DNA from: Pseudomonas protegens
GTDB taxonomy: Bacteria > Pseudomonadota > Gammaproteobacteria > Pseudomonadales > Pseudomonadaceae
Assembly (NCBI RefSeq): GCF_013407925.2
Contig: NZ_CP060201.1
Coordinates: 1,488,001-1,552,000, forward strand
DNA length: 64,000 bases
Direction: 5' to 3'
In this document: in pieces, positions 55,454 to 63,494 of the stretch
Layout: every line of letters starts with the position of its first letter
Position numbering within the stretch: the stretch's first letter is position 1
The notes under the pieces: generated by a model
The model's input: only the letters and a program-made list of their open reading frames with translations
Database searches by the model: none
What the model was told of the DNA's origin: nothing
Position numbers and translations under genes: made by a program

Positions 55454-55586
55454 TGTGGCGAGGGAGCTTGCTCCCGCTGGGCGGCGCAGCCGCCCCAATG
55501 GCCGCTACTCGTTTTCAACCCTTGCAACCGGGACTCAGGTGATGCGGCCGCTGCGCGGCCGAGCGGGAGCAAGCTCCCTCGCCACA
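55454..55586. repeat. REP pair (REPIN, family A), 133 nt
   Basis: Outer units TGTGGCGAGGGAGCTTGCTC and its inverted copy ending CTCCCTCGCCACA enclose a centre unlike that of the copy at 13968-14100 apart from the outer parts. It separates the converging CNB gene and small secreted-protein gene. Confidence 0.85.
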
Positions 55587-55603
55587 CCCGCCTGCTGCAA
55601 CCA

Positions 55604-55915
55604 TCAACCCTGCGCCTTGGCCTTGTTGTCGTTCTGCTCCAGCCCCGGCAGGGTCTGGTCCTTGGGCGGCTTGGGCATGTCGATCGGTGGTAGCAGGGGC
55701 GCGCTGCCACTGCTGCCGGCTTTCGGCGTGCTGGGCGGGGTCACTTGCGGATAAGGCGTGGGCGTTGCGGTGCCCGGGGCGCCGAGGTTCGGCGTCGGGG
55801 TCACCACCGGGGCGCTTTGCGGCTCGTCGGCCGAAGCCGGGCCTGCGCCCAAACCCAGGGCGGCAGTCAGGGCGAGCGCCGTCCGGGCAATCACCGTTAG
55901 AATAGTGCGCTTCAT
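55604..55915 (-). CDS. Proline-rich secreted protein
   Basis: Protein of 103 aa with a Sec signal peptide (about 1-30, ending GPASADE) and a low-complexity mature part rich in Pro, Thr and Ser (TPTPNLGAPGTATPTPYPQV), ending in a charged tail (NDNKAKAQG). It has no recognised domain; probably an unstructured periplasmic or cell-surface protein. GGAG precedes the chosen ATG at 55915. It converges with the REP pair. Confidence 0.65.
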   Translation of the reverse strand: MKRTILTVIARTALALTAALGLGAGPASADEPQSAPVVTPTPNLGAPGTATPTPYPQVTPPSTPKAGSSGSAPLLPPIDMPKPPKDQTLPGLEQNDNKAKAQG

Positions 55916-55990
55916 CAATGGCTCCATTGCTATTGTCTGGCGTCAGGCTACTCCCAACCGGAAGCTTTTGCCTTCCTCAATGAGATCTCC

Positions 55991-56677
55991 ATGAAACGTT
56001 TCGTACTGCTGGACACCACTGCGATTCCCGACAACGGCGGTGCCTTGTGCCTGTTCGAATACGGTGAGGATTTCGTCATCAAGATCCAGGGCGGCGACGG
56101 CGGCCAATTGATGAATACGCGCATGCACGGCTCCGAGGACGCCCTGGCGCAGATCCCTTGCAGCAAGGTCGCCGGGCGCCCGAACTCGCGGGTACTGATC
56201 GGCGGCCTGGGCATGGGCTTCACCCTGGCCGCTGCCCTCAAGCACCTGGGCCAGAGTGCCGAGGTGGTGGTCGCCGAGCTGGTGCCCGGGGTGGTGGAAT
56301 GGAATCGCGGCCCGCTCGGGGAGAAGTCCGGCCGGCCGTTGCTGGACCCGCGCACGGTGATCCGCCTGGAAGACGTGGCCAAGGTCCTGCAAGCCGAGCC
56401 TCAGGGCTTCGACGCGATCATGCTCGACGTCGACAACGGCCCCGAAGGCCTGACCCAGAAAGCCAACAGCTGGCTCTACTCCAGCGCCGGCCTGGCGGCT
56501 TGCGCCAGGGCCCTGCGGCCCAAGGGCGTGCTTGCGGTGTGGTCGGCCAGCGCCGACCAGAAGTTCTCCGAGCGCCTGCGCAAGGCCGGCTTCAAGGCCG
56601 AGGAAGTGCAGGTGTACGCCCACGGCAATCGCGGCACCCGGCACACCATCTGGATTGCCGAGAAGCTCAAGGCCTGA
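55991..56677 (+). CDS. Spermidine-synthase-like methyltransferase-fold protein
   Basis: Protein of 228 aa with an AdoMet/dcSAM-binding Rossmann fold: the glycine-rich loop is RVLIGGLGMGFTLAAALKHL (about 68-87) and the acidic strand is FDAIMLDVDNGPEGL (about 139-153). It is shorter than SpeE (about 285 aa), missing much of the usual N-terminal beta domain, so a polyamine-synthase role is not secure; I would call it a spermidine-synthase-like protein. It diverges from the small secreted-protein gene. Confidence 0.75.
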   Translation: MKRFVLLDTTAIPDNGGALCLFEYGEDFVIKIQGGDGGQLMNTRMHGSEDALAQIPCSKVAGRPNSRVLIGGLGMGFTLAAALKHLGQSAEVVVAELVPGVVEWNRGPLGEKSGRPLLDPRTVIRLEDVAKVLQAEPQGFDAIMLDVDNGPEGLTQKANSWLYSSAGLAACARALRPKGVLAVWSASADQKFSERLRKAGFKAEEVQVYAHGNRGTRHTIWIAEKLKA

Positions 56678-56726
56678 GCTAAACTTTGTCCATTACCGTC
56701 ATTAGTCCTTCTACAAAGGTGAACCC

Positions 56727-57104
56727 ATGAGTTCGTCCACTCCCCCGTCCAACACCGCCAAGCTGGACCGTATCCTTGCCGACGCCCAGCGCGACCGGGA
56801 AATGGGCTACCGCGACAAGGCGCTGAAGATGTACCCCCACGTCTGCGGCCGCTGCGCCCGGGAATTCTCCGGCAAGCGCCTGAGCGAGCTGACCGTGCAC
56901 CACCGCGATCACAACCACGACAACAACCCCCAGGACGGTTCCAACTGGGAACTCTTGTGCCTGTACTGCCACGACAACGAGCACTCGCGCTACACCGACC
57001 AGCAGTACTTCGGCGAAGGTTCGCTGAGCACGCCGAAAGTCGCCAAGGCGACCCACAACCCGTTCGCCGCCCTGGCCGGGTTGATGAAGAAAGACAGCGA
57101 GTAA
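56727..57104 (+). CDS. yajD: HNH endonuclease family protein YajD
   Basis: Small protein of 125 aa with an HNH zinc-ribbon motif: CGRCAREFSGKRLSELTVHH, then DHNHDNNPQDGSNWELLCLY and CHDNEH. The paired Cys residues (CxxC and CxxC) bind zinc and the His/Asn residues form the nuclease centre. Widespread in gammaproteobacteria, function unknown. AAAGGTGA precedes the ATG. A perfect 16-bp hairpin follows the stop after 4 nt. Confidence 0.88.
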   Translation: MSSSTPPSNTAKLDRILADAQRDREMGYRDKALKMYPHVCGRCAREFSGKRLSELTVHHRDHNHDNNPQDGSNWELLCLYCHDNEHSRYTDQQYFGEGSLSTPKVAKATHNPFAALAGLMKKDSE

Positions 57105-57108
57105 CCCC

Positions 57109-57152
57109 TTCGCGGTCCCGCCCGTTCCCGCAGGAGCGGGCGGGACCGCGAA
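57109..57152 (+). terminator. Long hairpin after yajD
   Basis: Perfect 16-bp GC-rich inverted repeat (57109-57124 and 57137-57152, arms starting TTCGCGGTCCCGCC) with a 12-nt loop. No U-tract; it may terminate, stabilise the 3' end, or be a REP-like element. Confidence 0.6.
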
Positions 57153-57224
57153 CCGCCGAACACCCCGCCACACCCCGCCCAATCCCCGTATAATCGCGCT
57201 CTTTTCCCCCAAGGCTCCCTGCTC

Positions 57225-57692
57225 GTGGCAAACAAAAGGTACAGCTGCATCGGTTTGTATAACCCCAAGTCGCCGGAGAACGTCGGTTCGGTGATGCGTG
57301 CCGCCGGCTGCTATGGCGTCGCCTCGGTGTTCTACACCGGCAAGCGCTATGAGCGTGCCCGCGATTTCGTCACCGACACCAAGAAGGTCCATCAGGACAT
57401 TCCCCTGATCGGCATCGACGACCTGAAGAAAATCCTCCCCCTGGGCTGCATCCCGGTGGCGGTGGAACTGGTGGAAGGCGCCCGCCCGCTGCCGGAATAC
57501 ACCCACCCGGATCGCGCGCTGTACATCTTCGGCCCGGAAGACGGCTCCCTCGACAAGGAGATCCGCGACTGGTGCGAGGACGTGGTCTATATCCCCACCA
57601 CCGGCTGCATGAACCTGGCCGCCACGGTCAACGTGGTGCTCTACGACCGCCTGGCCAAGGGCAACAACACCCGCTCCGGGCCCAAGTTCTGA
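57225..57692 (+). CDS. TrmH/SpoU-family RNA 2'-O-methyltransferase
   Basis: SPOUT-type enzyme of 155 aa. The three SPOUT motifs are visible: NPKSPENVGSVMRAAGCYGV (motif 1), ALYIFGPEDGSLDKEI (motif 2) and VYIPTTGCMNLAATVNVVLY (motif 3, knot). It probably methylates a ribose in tRNA or rRNA; the target is not predictable. The start is a GTG at 57225-57227 preceded by AAGG, and a TATAAT box lies at 57189-57194. No N-terminal RNA-binding domain is attached. Confidence 0.85.
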   Translation: MANKRYSCIGLYNPKSPENVGSVMRAAGCYGVASVFYTGKRYERARDFVTDTKKVHQDIPLIGIDDLKKILPLGCIPVAVELVEGARPLPEYTHPDRALYIFGPEDGSLDKEIRDWCEDVVYIPTTGCMNLAATVNVVLYDRLAKGNNTRSGPKF

Positions 57693-57773
57693 CGCCACGC
57701 CGGACAATTGGCGGGAACCCCCGCGCCCCGGGTGCAGTCAGCTGCATACCCTTATGTCCTTTGGAGACAGATC

Positions 57774-58145
57774 ATGAGCGAGCGCAAACAGCTGCAAACC
57801 ATCGAGCCGGCCCCGTTGTCCAGTCAACCGACGCAGAACGTCCAGGGTTGGGAACGCATCGGCTCCCTGGCGGGGGGCGTGGTGATGCTGGGCAAGGGAC
57901 TGCGCCGCGGCGGCCTGTTCGGCCTGCTGCAGGTGGCCATTGGCGGCGTCGCCCTGGCCCGCGGAATCAGTGGCCACAGCTCGGCCAAGAGCCTGCTGGA
58001 AAAAGGCCGCCAGGACCTGCATCAGGTGCGGACCAAGATCGAGCGCGCCGGGGATGAGCTGCGCAACCTGAAGGCCGGTGCCGAGGCCGCCGGGCGCAGT
58101 GCCAAGGCCGCCAGCAATGATGCGGTGAAAGCGCCCAAGGCCTGA
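57774..58145 (+). CDS. DUF2892-like membrane protein
   Basis: Protein of 123 aa. A YgaP/DUF2892-like membrane pair (about 30-65: ERIGSLAGGVVMLGKGLRR, FGLLQVAIGGVALARGISGH) is followed by a coiled-coil-like, lysine- and alanine-rich tail (RQDLHQVRTKIERAGDELRN, KAASNDAVKAPKA). Function unknown. GGAGA precedes the ATG at 57774. It is 81 nt downstream of the TrmH-like gene. Confidence 0.78.
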   Translation: MSERKQLQTIEPAPLSSQPTQNVQGWERIGSLAGGVVMLGKGLRRGGLFGLLQVAIGGVALARGISGHSSAKSLLEKGRQDLHQVRTKIERAGDELRNLKAGAEAAGRSAKAASNDAVKAPKA

Positions 58146-58205
58146 GCTTGCGCAGTCAGCAGCGGGCACCCGGGGCGCCCTCCCGGGTCCTGGCTGCCCC
58201 CGGGC

Positions 58206-59441
58206 TCAGTGCAGCAAGGGGCTGTCGAGCACCTTGGACGATTCCCCGAGCACGCTTTCGCTCAGTTTGATGAACTCGGCGGTGCTGACACTCTGCAGGC
58301 GCATCGCTCCTTGCAGCACATCGTCCAGTGAGCGCTTGTTGCGGGTCTTGAGGCGGATTTCCCGGTCCAGTTCCTGCAACAGCAACACCGCCTTGGCCAG
58401 CGTGGCGCTGTCCACCTGTTCGCCCCGCAGGCTGCTGACCTGGCGGCTGTCCTTGACCAGGTGCTGGTGCAGCACCTGATAGCGCTCGTCGCTGATCCCT
58501 CCGGCGCGGCGCAGCAGTTCGATGGCGTAATACTCGGCCAGGCCTTCGCTGATCCAGTCGCTGCGCTGGCTGTCGTTGATGCGCGCCAATGACTGCACCA
58601 GCTCGCGCAGCAACGGGCTGCTGCCACTCTCGTTGACCAGCGGCAGGCGACTGTGGAGAAACAGCGAGTCGCGCCCGGCCAGACTGCCCCGCCACATCGG
58701 ATCGGCCGCACCGACGATCAACAGCTTGCCCGGCTGACGGGGAAACACCGCCTGCACTTGCGGCCAGACAAAGGTCAGCAGCGTCAGCACATCCATGCGC
58801 CGCATGCCCTGGCCCAGGGGCGAGGCGACGCTGACCTCGGTCGCCCCAAGACGCGTGCGGCGGCTGCCCAGGTTGCCGGCCAGCATCCAGCCGGTGGGGC
58901 GATCGAACAGGCGCGAGGGGTTGTCGATGCGGAAGCGGTTCTTGCCGATGCGCGGCCAGGCCGTCTCGATGCTCTTCCAGCCGGCGGGCAAGTCGAAGTC
59001 CAGGCGCGACACCAGCTCGACCCCATCCTGCTGATCGATCCGCGCCGGCGGCACCAGGGTTTCGCCGCGCAGCAGCGCCCAGTTGGCGGTGCTGCGGCTG
59101 TCGTAGCTGCCCTTCTTGATGCTGTGGCTCAGGCGTACCCGGTAACTGAGGCTGGCGCTGCCCCTGGCCGGACGCCAGATACCGCGCAAGCCTCCACCAT
59201 CGGCGGCCGCCGCCTGCCATTGACCGTCGGCCTTGAAGTCGCTGTAGTCGCTGCCGGCGCCCAGGTCGAAATCCAGGCTGCGCAACGCCGCCCCCTCGGC
59301 CAGGGTCAGGCGCACTTCGGCCTGATCGCTCTGCGGCAGAAAACGCACGTGATAATTCAGATCGACCTTGTTCGCCGCCAAGGCCGATGCGCTCATCGCC
59401 AGCAGCGCCGCGACCAGCGCCAGCTTCGCCCCCACCCTCAT
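58206..59441 (-). CDS. Secreted peptidase-MA-like protein lacking the HExxH zinc site
   Basis: Periplasmic protein of 411 aa with a signal peptide (about 1-23, ending SALAA). The first half is beta-rich (LNYHVRFLPQSDQAEVRLTL; WALLRGETLVPPARIDQQDG), the second helical. Gluzincin peptidases have HExxH followed by a short helix and then W..EGLAEY. Here the second part is intact (DWISEGLAEYYAIEL, Glu299) but the zinc motif reads RELVQ (279-283), with both histidines lost. It is therefore probably a pseudopeptidase, maybe a binding or scaffolding protein. AAGGAG stands before the ATG at 59441. Confidence 0.72.
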   Translation of the reverse strand: MRVGAKLALVAALLAMSASALAANKVDLNYHVRFLPQSDQAEVRLTLAEGAALRSLDFDLGAGSDYSDFKADGQWQAAAADGGGLRGIWRPARGSASLSYRVRLSHSIKKGSYDSRSTANWALLRGETLVPPARIDQQDGVELVSRLDFDLPAGWKSIETAWPRIGKNRFRIDNPSRLFDRPTGWMLAGNLGSRRTRLGATEVSVASPLGQGMRRMDVLTLLTFVWPQVQAVFPRQPGKLLIVGAADPMWRGSLAGRDSLFLHSRLPLVNESGSSPLLRELVQSLARINDSQRSDWISEGLAEYYAIELLRRAGGISDERYQVLHQHLVKDSRQVSSLRGEQVDSATLAKAVLLLQELDREIRLKTRNKRSLDDVLQGAMRLQSVSTAEFIKLSESVLGESSKVLDSPLLH

Positions 59442-59515
59442 ACCCACTCCTTGCTTGGCAGACTGCTGGCGCTCAAGCGAGCGTCGGCAGCATTCACGGC
59501 CTGCGCAGCGAATCC

Positions 59516-59965
59516 TCAACCTGCGCGAAAAATCAGATGATCCTCCCAGTCCTCCTCCGCCACGCTGCCTTCGGCGAGCATGCGCCCGGACTGGGAAATA
59601 CGCTCGTGGTGCACGGCATCGCGATCGCCACACACCAAGTGGTGCCAGAGCGGCAGGTCCTTGCCTTCGCTGACCAGACGGTAGCCACAGGTGGGCGGCA
59701 GCCACTTGAACTCGTCGGCCTTGCCCGGCGTCAGCTGAATGCAGTCGGGCACCGACGCGCGACGGTTGGCGTAGTCGCTGCACTGGCAGGTTTTCAGGTC
59801 CAGCAGTTTGCAGGCGATGCGCGTGTAATAGACGCTGTTGTCGTCCTCGTCCTCAAGCTTTTGCAGGCAGCACAGGCCACAGCCATCGCACAACGACTCC
59901 CATTCGTCCTGGTCGAGTTGTTCGAGGGTTTTGCGTATCCAGAAAGGTTCGACTTTGGCGGCCAT
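59516..59965 (-). CDS. YcgN/UPF0260 cysteine-cluster protein
   Basis: Cytoplasmic protein of 149 aa with the UPF0260 pattern: [20 protein letters not shown] near the N-terminus, then [17 protein letters not shown] and PDCIQL and PPTCGYR. The eight or so cysteines could bind zinc or an iron-sulfur cluster. Function unknown. It is transcribed alone, divergent from nothing nearby on its own strand. Confidence 0.85.
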   Translation of the reverse strand: MAAKVEPFWIRKTLEQLDQDEWESLCDGCGLCCLQKLEDEDDNSVYYTRIACKLLDLKTCQCSDYANRRASVPDCIQLTPGKADEFKWLPPTCGYRLVSEGKDLPLWHHLVCGDRDAVHHERISQSGRMLAEGSVAEEDWEDHLIFRAG

Positions 59966-60240
59966 GGCTCAAGCATCAGTATCCGAGGATGAAAAGGCCG
60001 CCAGTCTAGTGCCCAAGCCCCCTGGGGCCAAGCGCTAGCGACTGCCGGTAGGCCAGGGCTTGTCAGCGACAGGCCCGCACAGTAGCTTTGCGCCTCGGAC
60101 CACCTTGCGTCCGTGTGCCATTAACGCTCGACCGCGTCGCACCCGACGAACCCCACAAGGTCAGGAAAACCCCTTCGCCCAGCCCAACTGCGCCTGCCGG
60201 TTTACCCCCATCATTCTCAAACGTTGCCTGGAGTCTTTGC

Positions 60241-60834
60241 ATGAGCGCCAATCCTCGCGTTGCCGATTACGCCATCCATCCGCAGTTCACCCAACGCTGG
60301 TCGCCCCGGGCCTTCACCGGCGAAACCATCCCGGAAGAAACCCTGCTGAGCTTCTTCGAAGCGGCGCGCTGGGCGCCTTCGGCCTACAACTCGCAGCCCT
60401 GGCGTTTTCTCTACGCTCGCCGCGACACGCCGAACTGGGAACGCTTCCTCGGCCTGCTCAACGAATTCAACCGCGGCTGGGCGCAGCACGCCTCGGCCCT
60501 GGTGATCGTGATCTCCAAGACCACCTTCACCGCTCCGGGCGCCACGGAAGAATCCCCGGCCCTGTGGCACACCTTCGACACCGGCTCGGCCTGGGGCCAC
60601 CTGGCGCTGCAGGCGAGCCTGAGCGGCTGGTACACCCACGGCATGGCCGGCTTCGACCAGGAACTGACCCGCAAGGAGCTGAAGATTCCCGAAGGCTATG
60701 CGCTGCACGCCGCTATTGCCGTGGGCAAGCTGGGCGACAAGTCGACCCTGGCCGACTACCTGCAGGCCCGGGAAGAGCCAAGCCCGCGTCGTCCACTGAG
60801 CGAAACCGTGGCCGAAGGCGATTTCAGCCTTTAA
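60241..60834 (+). CDS. Nitroreductase-family protein
   Basis: FMN-binding oxidoreductase of 197 aa. The start has the family signature WSPRAFTGETIPEETLLSFF with AARWAPSAYNSQPWRFLY (the FMN-binding arginine and polar loop); the C-terminal PEGYALHAAIAVGKLG holds the second FMN contact. It reduces quinones or nitro compounds with NAD(P)H. A TGGAG site lies before the ATG. The 275 nt before it contain no convincing gene. It is followed by a palindrome shared with the converging hydroxyacid dehydrogenase gene. Confidence 0.87.
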   Translation: MSANPRVADYAIHPQFTQRWSPRAFTGETIPEETLLSFFEAARWAPSAYNSQPWRFLYARRDTPNWERFLGLLNEFNRGWAQHASALVIVISKTTFTAPGATEESPALWHTFDTGSAWGHLALQASLSGWYTHGMAGFDQELTRKELKIPEGYALHAAIAVGKLGDKSTLADYLQAREEPSPRRPLSETVAEGDFSL

Positions 60835-60851
60835 AGCCGCCCCAAGTCGGT

Positions 60852-60890
60852 AGCGTCAAGCTTGAAGCTACCGGCTTGAAGCTTGGCGCT
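60852..60890. repeat. Palindrome (family D) between convergent genes
   Basis: Arms AGCGTCAAGCTT and AAGCTTGGCGCT with central GAAGCTACCGGCTTG. Related to the palindrome at 33552-33619. Placed between the stop of the nitroreductase gene and that of the dehydrogenase gene, it could terminate both. Confidence 0.6.
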
Positions 60891-60895
60891 GGGTT

Positions 60896-61828
60896 CTAGT
60901 AGCCGCGAGCGAAATCCACTTCGCCGCGCAAGGCCTGCCTGGCCTGGTAGGCCCGCAGGTTGTCGACAAACAGCTGCACCATCAGTTCCGGCGAGGTCGG
61001 CGCCGAACTGTGGCCGGTCAGCAGCAAGCCCCAGGCGGTCCAGAACGGGTGCCGTTGCGGCAGCGGTTCCTGGCGGCAGACATCGATCACCGCCCCGGCC
61101 AGATGGCCATCCTTGAGGGCCTGCACCAGGTCCGCATCGACCACGGAAACGCCCCGCCCGACATTGATGAACAGCCCGGTGGGCTTGAATTGCCTGAACA
61201 GCGCGGCGTCATACAGGTCGTGGGTGCTGGGGGTGTTGGGCAACAGGTTGACCACGTAGTCCACCTCCCCCACCAAGCGTCCCAGCTCTTCCAGCCCGGC
61301 CACTTCGATAAAGGGCGCCTGCTCCCGGGCCTGACTGGCGATGCCGTACAGCTTGACCCCGAACGGCACCAGGAACTGCGCCACGCTCTGGCCGATATCG
61401 CCGGTGCCGACGATCAGCACCTTGCGTCCCACCAGGCTCTGGCCCAGGCGGTTGTCCCACTTGCGCTCCACCTGGCTGACCAGCCGCGCCAGCACTTCGC
61501 GCTCATGGCCGAGGATGTAGGTCAGCACGTATTCGGCCATCACCTGGCCAAAGATGCCCACCGCCCGGGTCAGGCGGTAATGCCGCGGCAAACCGTCGGC
61601 CAGCAGCGGAGTGATGCCGGCCCAGGTGGATTGCAACCACTGGGGCTGGTGGCCCTGGCGCAGCAGGGTCGCCAGCAGGTCCGGCTGGCCCAGCCACACC
61701 GGGCAATCGGCCGCCAGCCGCGACAGTTCGGCGGAGTCGCCACTGGTCAGCACTTCCAGCTCCGGGGCCGCCTGACGCAACAGGCGGGCATAAACAGCGT
61801 GATCGTGTTCGGCAATCAGAACGCGCAT
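60896..61828 (-). CDS. D-2-hydroxyacid dehydrogenase (GhrA-like)
   Basis: NAD(P)-dependent dehydrogenase of 310 aa of the glyoxylate/hydroxypyruvate reductase type. The dinucleotide loop GTGDIGQSVAQFL is at about 141-153, the catalytic Arg in NVGRGVSVVD (about 222-231), the Glu in DVCRQEPLPQRHPFW and the catalytic His in LLLTGHSSAPTS (about 279). All residues of the triad are present. Its substrate is probably a small 2-keto acid. It stands alone in a convergent position with the nitroreductase gene. Confidence 0.88.
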   Translation of the reverse strand: MRVLIAEHDHAVYARLLRQAAPELEVLTSGDSAELSRLAADCPVWLGQPDLLATLLRQGHQPQWLQSTWAGITPLLADGLPRHYRLTRAVGIFGQVMAEYVLTYILGHEREVLARLVSQVERKWDNRLGQSLVGRKVLIVGTGDIGQSVAQFLVPFGVKLYGIASQAREQAPFIEVAGLEELGRLVGEVDYVVNLLPNTPSTHDLYDAALFRQFKPTGLFINVGRGVSVVDADLVQALKDGHLAGAVIDVCRQEPLPQRHPFWTAWGLLLTGHSSAPTSPELMVQLFVDNLRAYQARQALRGEVDFARGY

Positions 61829-61948
61829 GGCTCAAACCTTAAAAAACGGTGCAGGTCGCCGCCGACGGAGTATCGCTCCATCGATCAAGGCGGCGCCCAG
61901 GTCAGTCAGTTTGCATCTAACAGCGGCTCGGGACCGAGCCGCTAAGGG

Positions 61949-62242
61949 TCAGACCGGATCATTGCGACGCAGCAGCTCTTCGGGCAAATGCTCGATGTAC
62001 TCGTCTTCGGCCGGCGGCATCTGCAGGTGATAACCCTGCTTTTCGAGGTTTTCCAGCACCTGGTGGATGTCCTCCCGGGACAGCTTGCGCTCCGGGGTCA
62101 GGACCAGGTCGAAGGCATGTTGCGGCTTGCCGAAAGCCAGCAGCAGGTTTTCCGGCACGCGTTCCAGGGCCTCGCTTTTCAGGACGTAGAGGTACATCTC
62201 GTTCTTGCGCGGGCTTTTGTAGATGGAGCAGATACGTTTCAA
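61949..62242 (-). CDS. YcgL-domain protein
   Basis: Small protein of 97 aa with the YcgL pattern: [20 protein letters not shown], then [20 protein letters not shown] and [20 protein letters not shown] acidic end. Function unknown, but the gene is linked to RNase D in many pseudomonads. It starts with TTG and overlaps the rnd stop by 4 nt (TTGA), so the two are translationally coupled. Confidence 0.88.
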   Translation of the reverse strand: MKRICSIYKSPRKNEMYLYVLKSEALERVPENLLLAFGKPQHAFDLVLTPERKLSREDIHQVLENLEKQGYHLQMPPAEDEYIEHLPEELLRRNDPV

Positions 62243-63372
62243 GGCTGTTCTCCGGCGGTGGCCAGGCTGTCCAGCAGCGCCTGGCCCATCAATTCGCGGC
62301 GCCAGCCACGCAGCGAATCAGGCAATTGATAAGGCCCGTTGGGGTAGCCGCTCTTGAGCAGGCTCTCCAGGGTTTTCTTGCGCAGCATGACTTCCGGGGC
62401 AATGCCCAGGCGTTCGGCCTCGGCCTGGCCCACGGCCTTGAGGCGCTTGAGCAGGGCCGCGGCTTCGATCGGCAATGGCTCGGGAACGGCTGGCGGCCAT
62501 TGATCCGGGCCCAGGGCGGCGGTGCGCTTGATCAGGTCGAGGAGAAACTCGCCGTCCTGGCGCACGGTGCGCGGGTGCATGTCTTCGATCTTGGCCAGCG
62601 CCGACAGGGTGTCGGGCTGGGTCTTGGCCAGGGGCCAGAGGGCGTGTTCACGCACGATGCGGTTGCGCGGCAAATCCCGGGCCCGGGCTTCACGCTCGCG
62701 CCAGGCACACAGCTCGCGCAGCACCGCCAACTGGCCGCGGGACAGTTTCCACGCCAGCTTGGCCTCGCGATAGACCTCGTAGGGGTCCACTTCACGGCGC
62801 AGGTTGGCCACCAGCTCGGCACCGTCTTCCAGCACCCAGCGGTACTTGTCCGCAGACAGCTTGGGCCGCAGTTCGGTGAACACCTGGGCCAGGTGCACGG
62901 CGTCTTCGGCGGCGTAGCTGACCTGGGTTTCCGACAGCGGACGCTGCAGCCAGTCGGAGCGGGTTTCGCCCTTGGGCAGCTCGATGCCCAGGACTTCCTG
63001 CACCAGGCGCGAATAGCCCATGGAGAAGCCCAGGTTCAGGTAGGCCGCCGCCAGTTGGGTGTCGAACAATGGCGCCGGCAGGCTGCCGGTCAGGCGCAGC
63101 AGGACTTCGAGGTCTTCGCTGCAGGCATGCACCACCTTGACCACCGCCGGGTTCTCCAGCAGGGCCGCCAGGGGCTGCCAGTTGTCGATGGTCAAAGGAT
63201 CAATCAGGTAGGCGCGTTGCCCATCGCCAATCTGCAACAGGGCGGCGATGGGGTAAAAGGTGTCGACCCGCATGAATTCGGTGTCGAGGGCGACGAAGGG
63301 CAATTGCTGCCACTGAGCACAAAACTGACCGAGGCTATCGTTGTCGCGAATCCAATGTATATCGATGGCCAC
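62239..63372 (-). CDS. rnd: Ribonuclease D
   Basis: 3'-5' exoribonuclease of 377 aa for tRNA maturation. The DEDD catalytic motifs are present: Exo [14 protein letters not shown], Exo [13 protein letters not shown] and Exo [19 protein letters not shown] domain follows (about 205-290: [20 protein letters not shown]). I chose the GTG at 63370-63372 ([13 protein letters not shown]) because GGGAG lies 6 nt upstream and the length then equals the family length; an earlier ATG would add 34 unrelated residues. Confidence 0.92.
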   Translation of the reverse strand: MAIDIHWIRDNDSLGQFCAQWQQLPFVALDTEFMRVDTFYPIAALLQIGDGQRAYLIDPLTIDNWQPLAALLENPAVVKVVHACSEDLEVLLRLTGSLPAPLFDTQLAAAYLNLGFSMGYSRLVQEVLGIELPKGETRSDWLQRPLSETQVSYAAEDAVHLAQVFTELRPKLSADKYRWVLEDGAELVANLRREVDPYEVYREAKLAWKLSRGQLAVLRELCAWREREARARDLPRNRIVREHALWPLAKTQPDTLSALAKIEDMHPRTVRQDGEFLLDLIKRTAALGPDQWPPAVPEPLPIEAAALLKRLKAVGQAEAERLGIAPEVMLRKKTLESLLKSGYPNGPYQLPDSLRGWRRELMGQALLDSLATAGEQP

Positions 63373-63494
63373 ACGGCTCTCCCTTGAAGAATGGCGCGCA
63401 GTATATATCGCCGCCGGAGATTTCTGAGCATTCACCCGACAAGAGCAAGTGCGAAACCTTCTGCCGGAGGGCAAGAATAGTCCGAGAGTTGCAA

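Noticed and set aside
57189..57194. TATAAT as a promoter of the TrmH-like gene
   Set aside because: The -10 is perfect but no -35 hexamer lies at 16-18 nt upstream, so I did not list it as a promoter.
59966..60240. Small gene before the nitroreductase gene
   Set aside because: The frames here lack a ribosome site and extend into the nitroreductase gene in the wrong frame.
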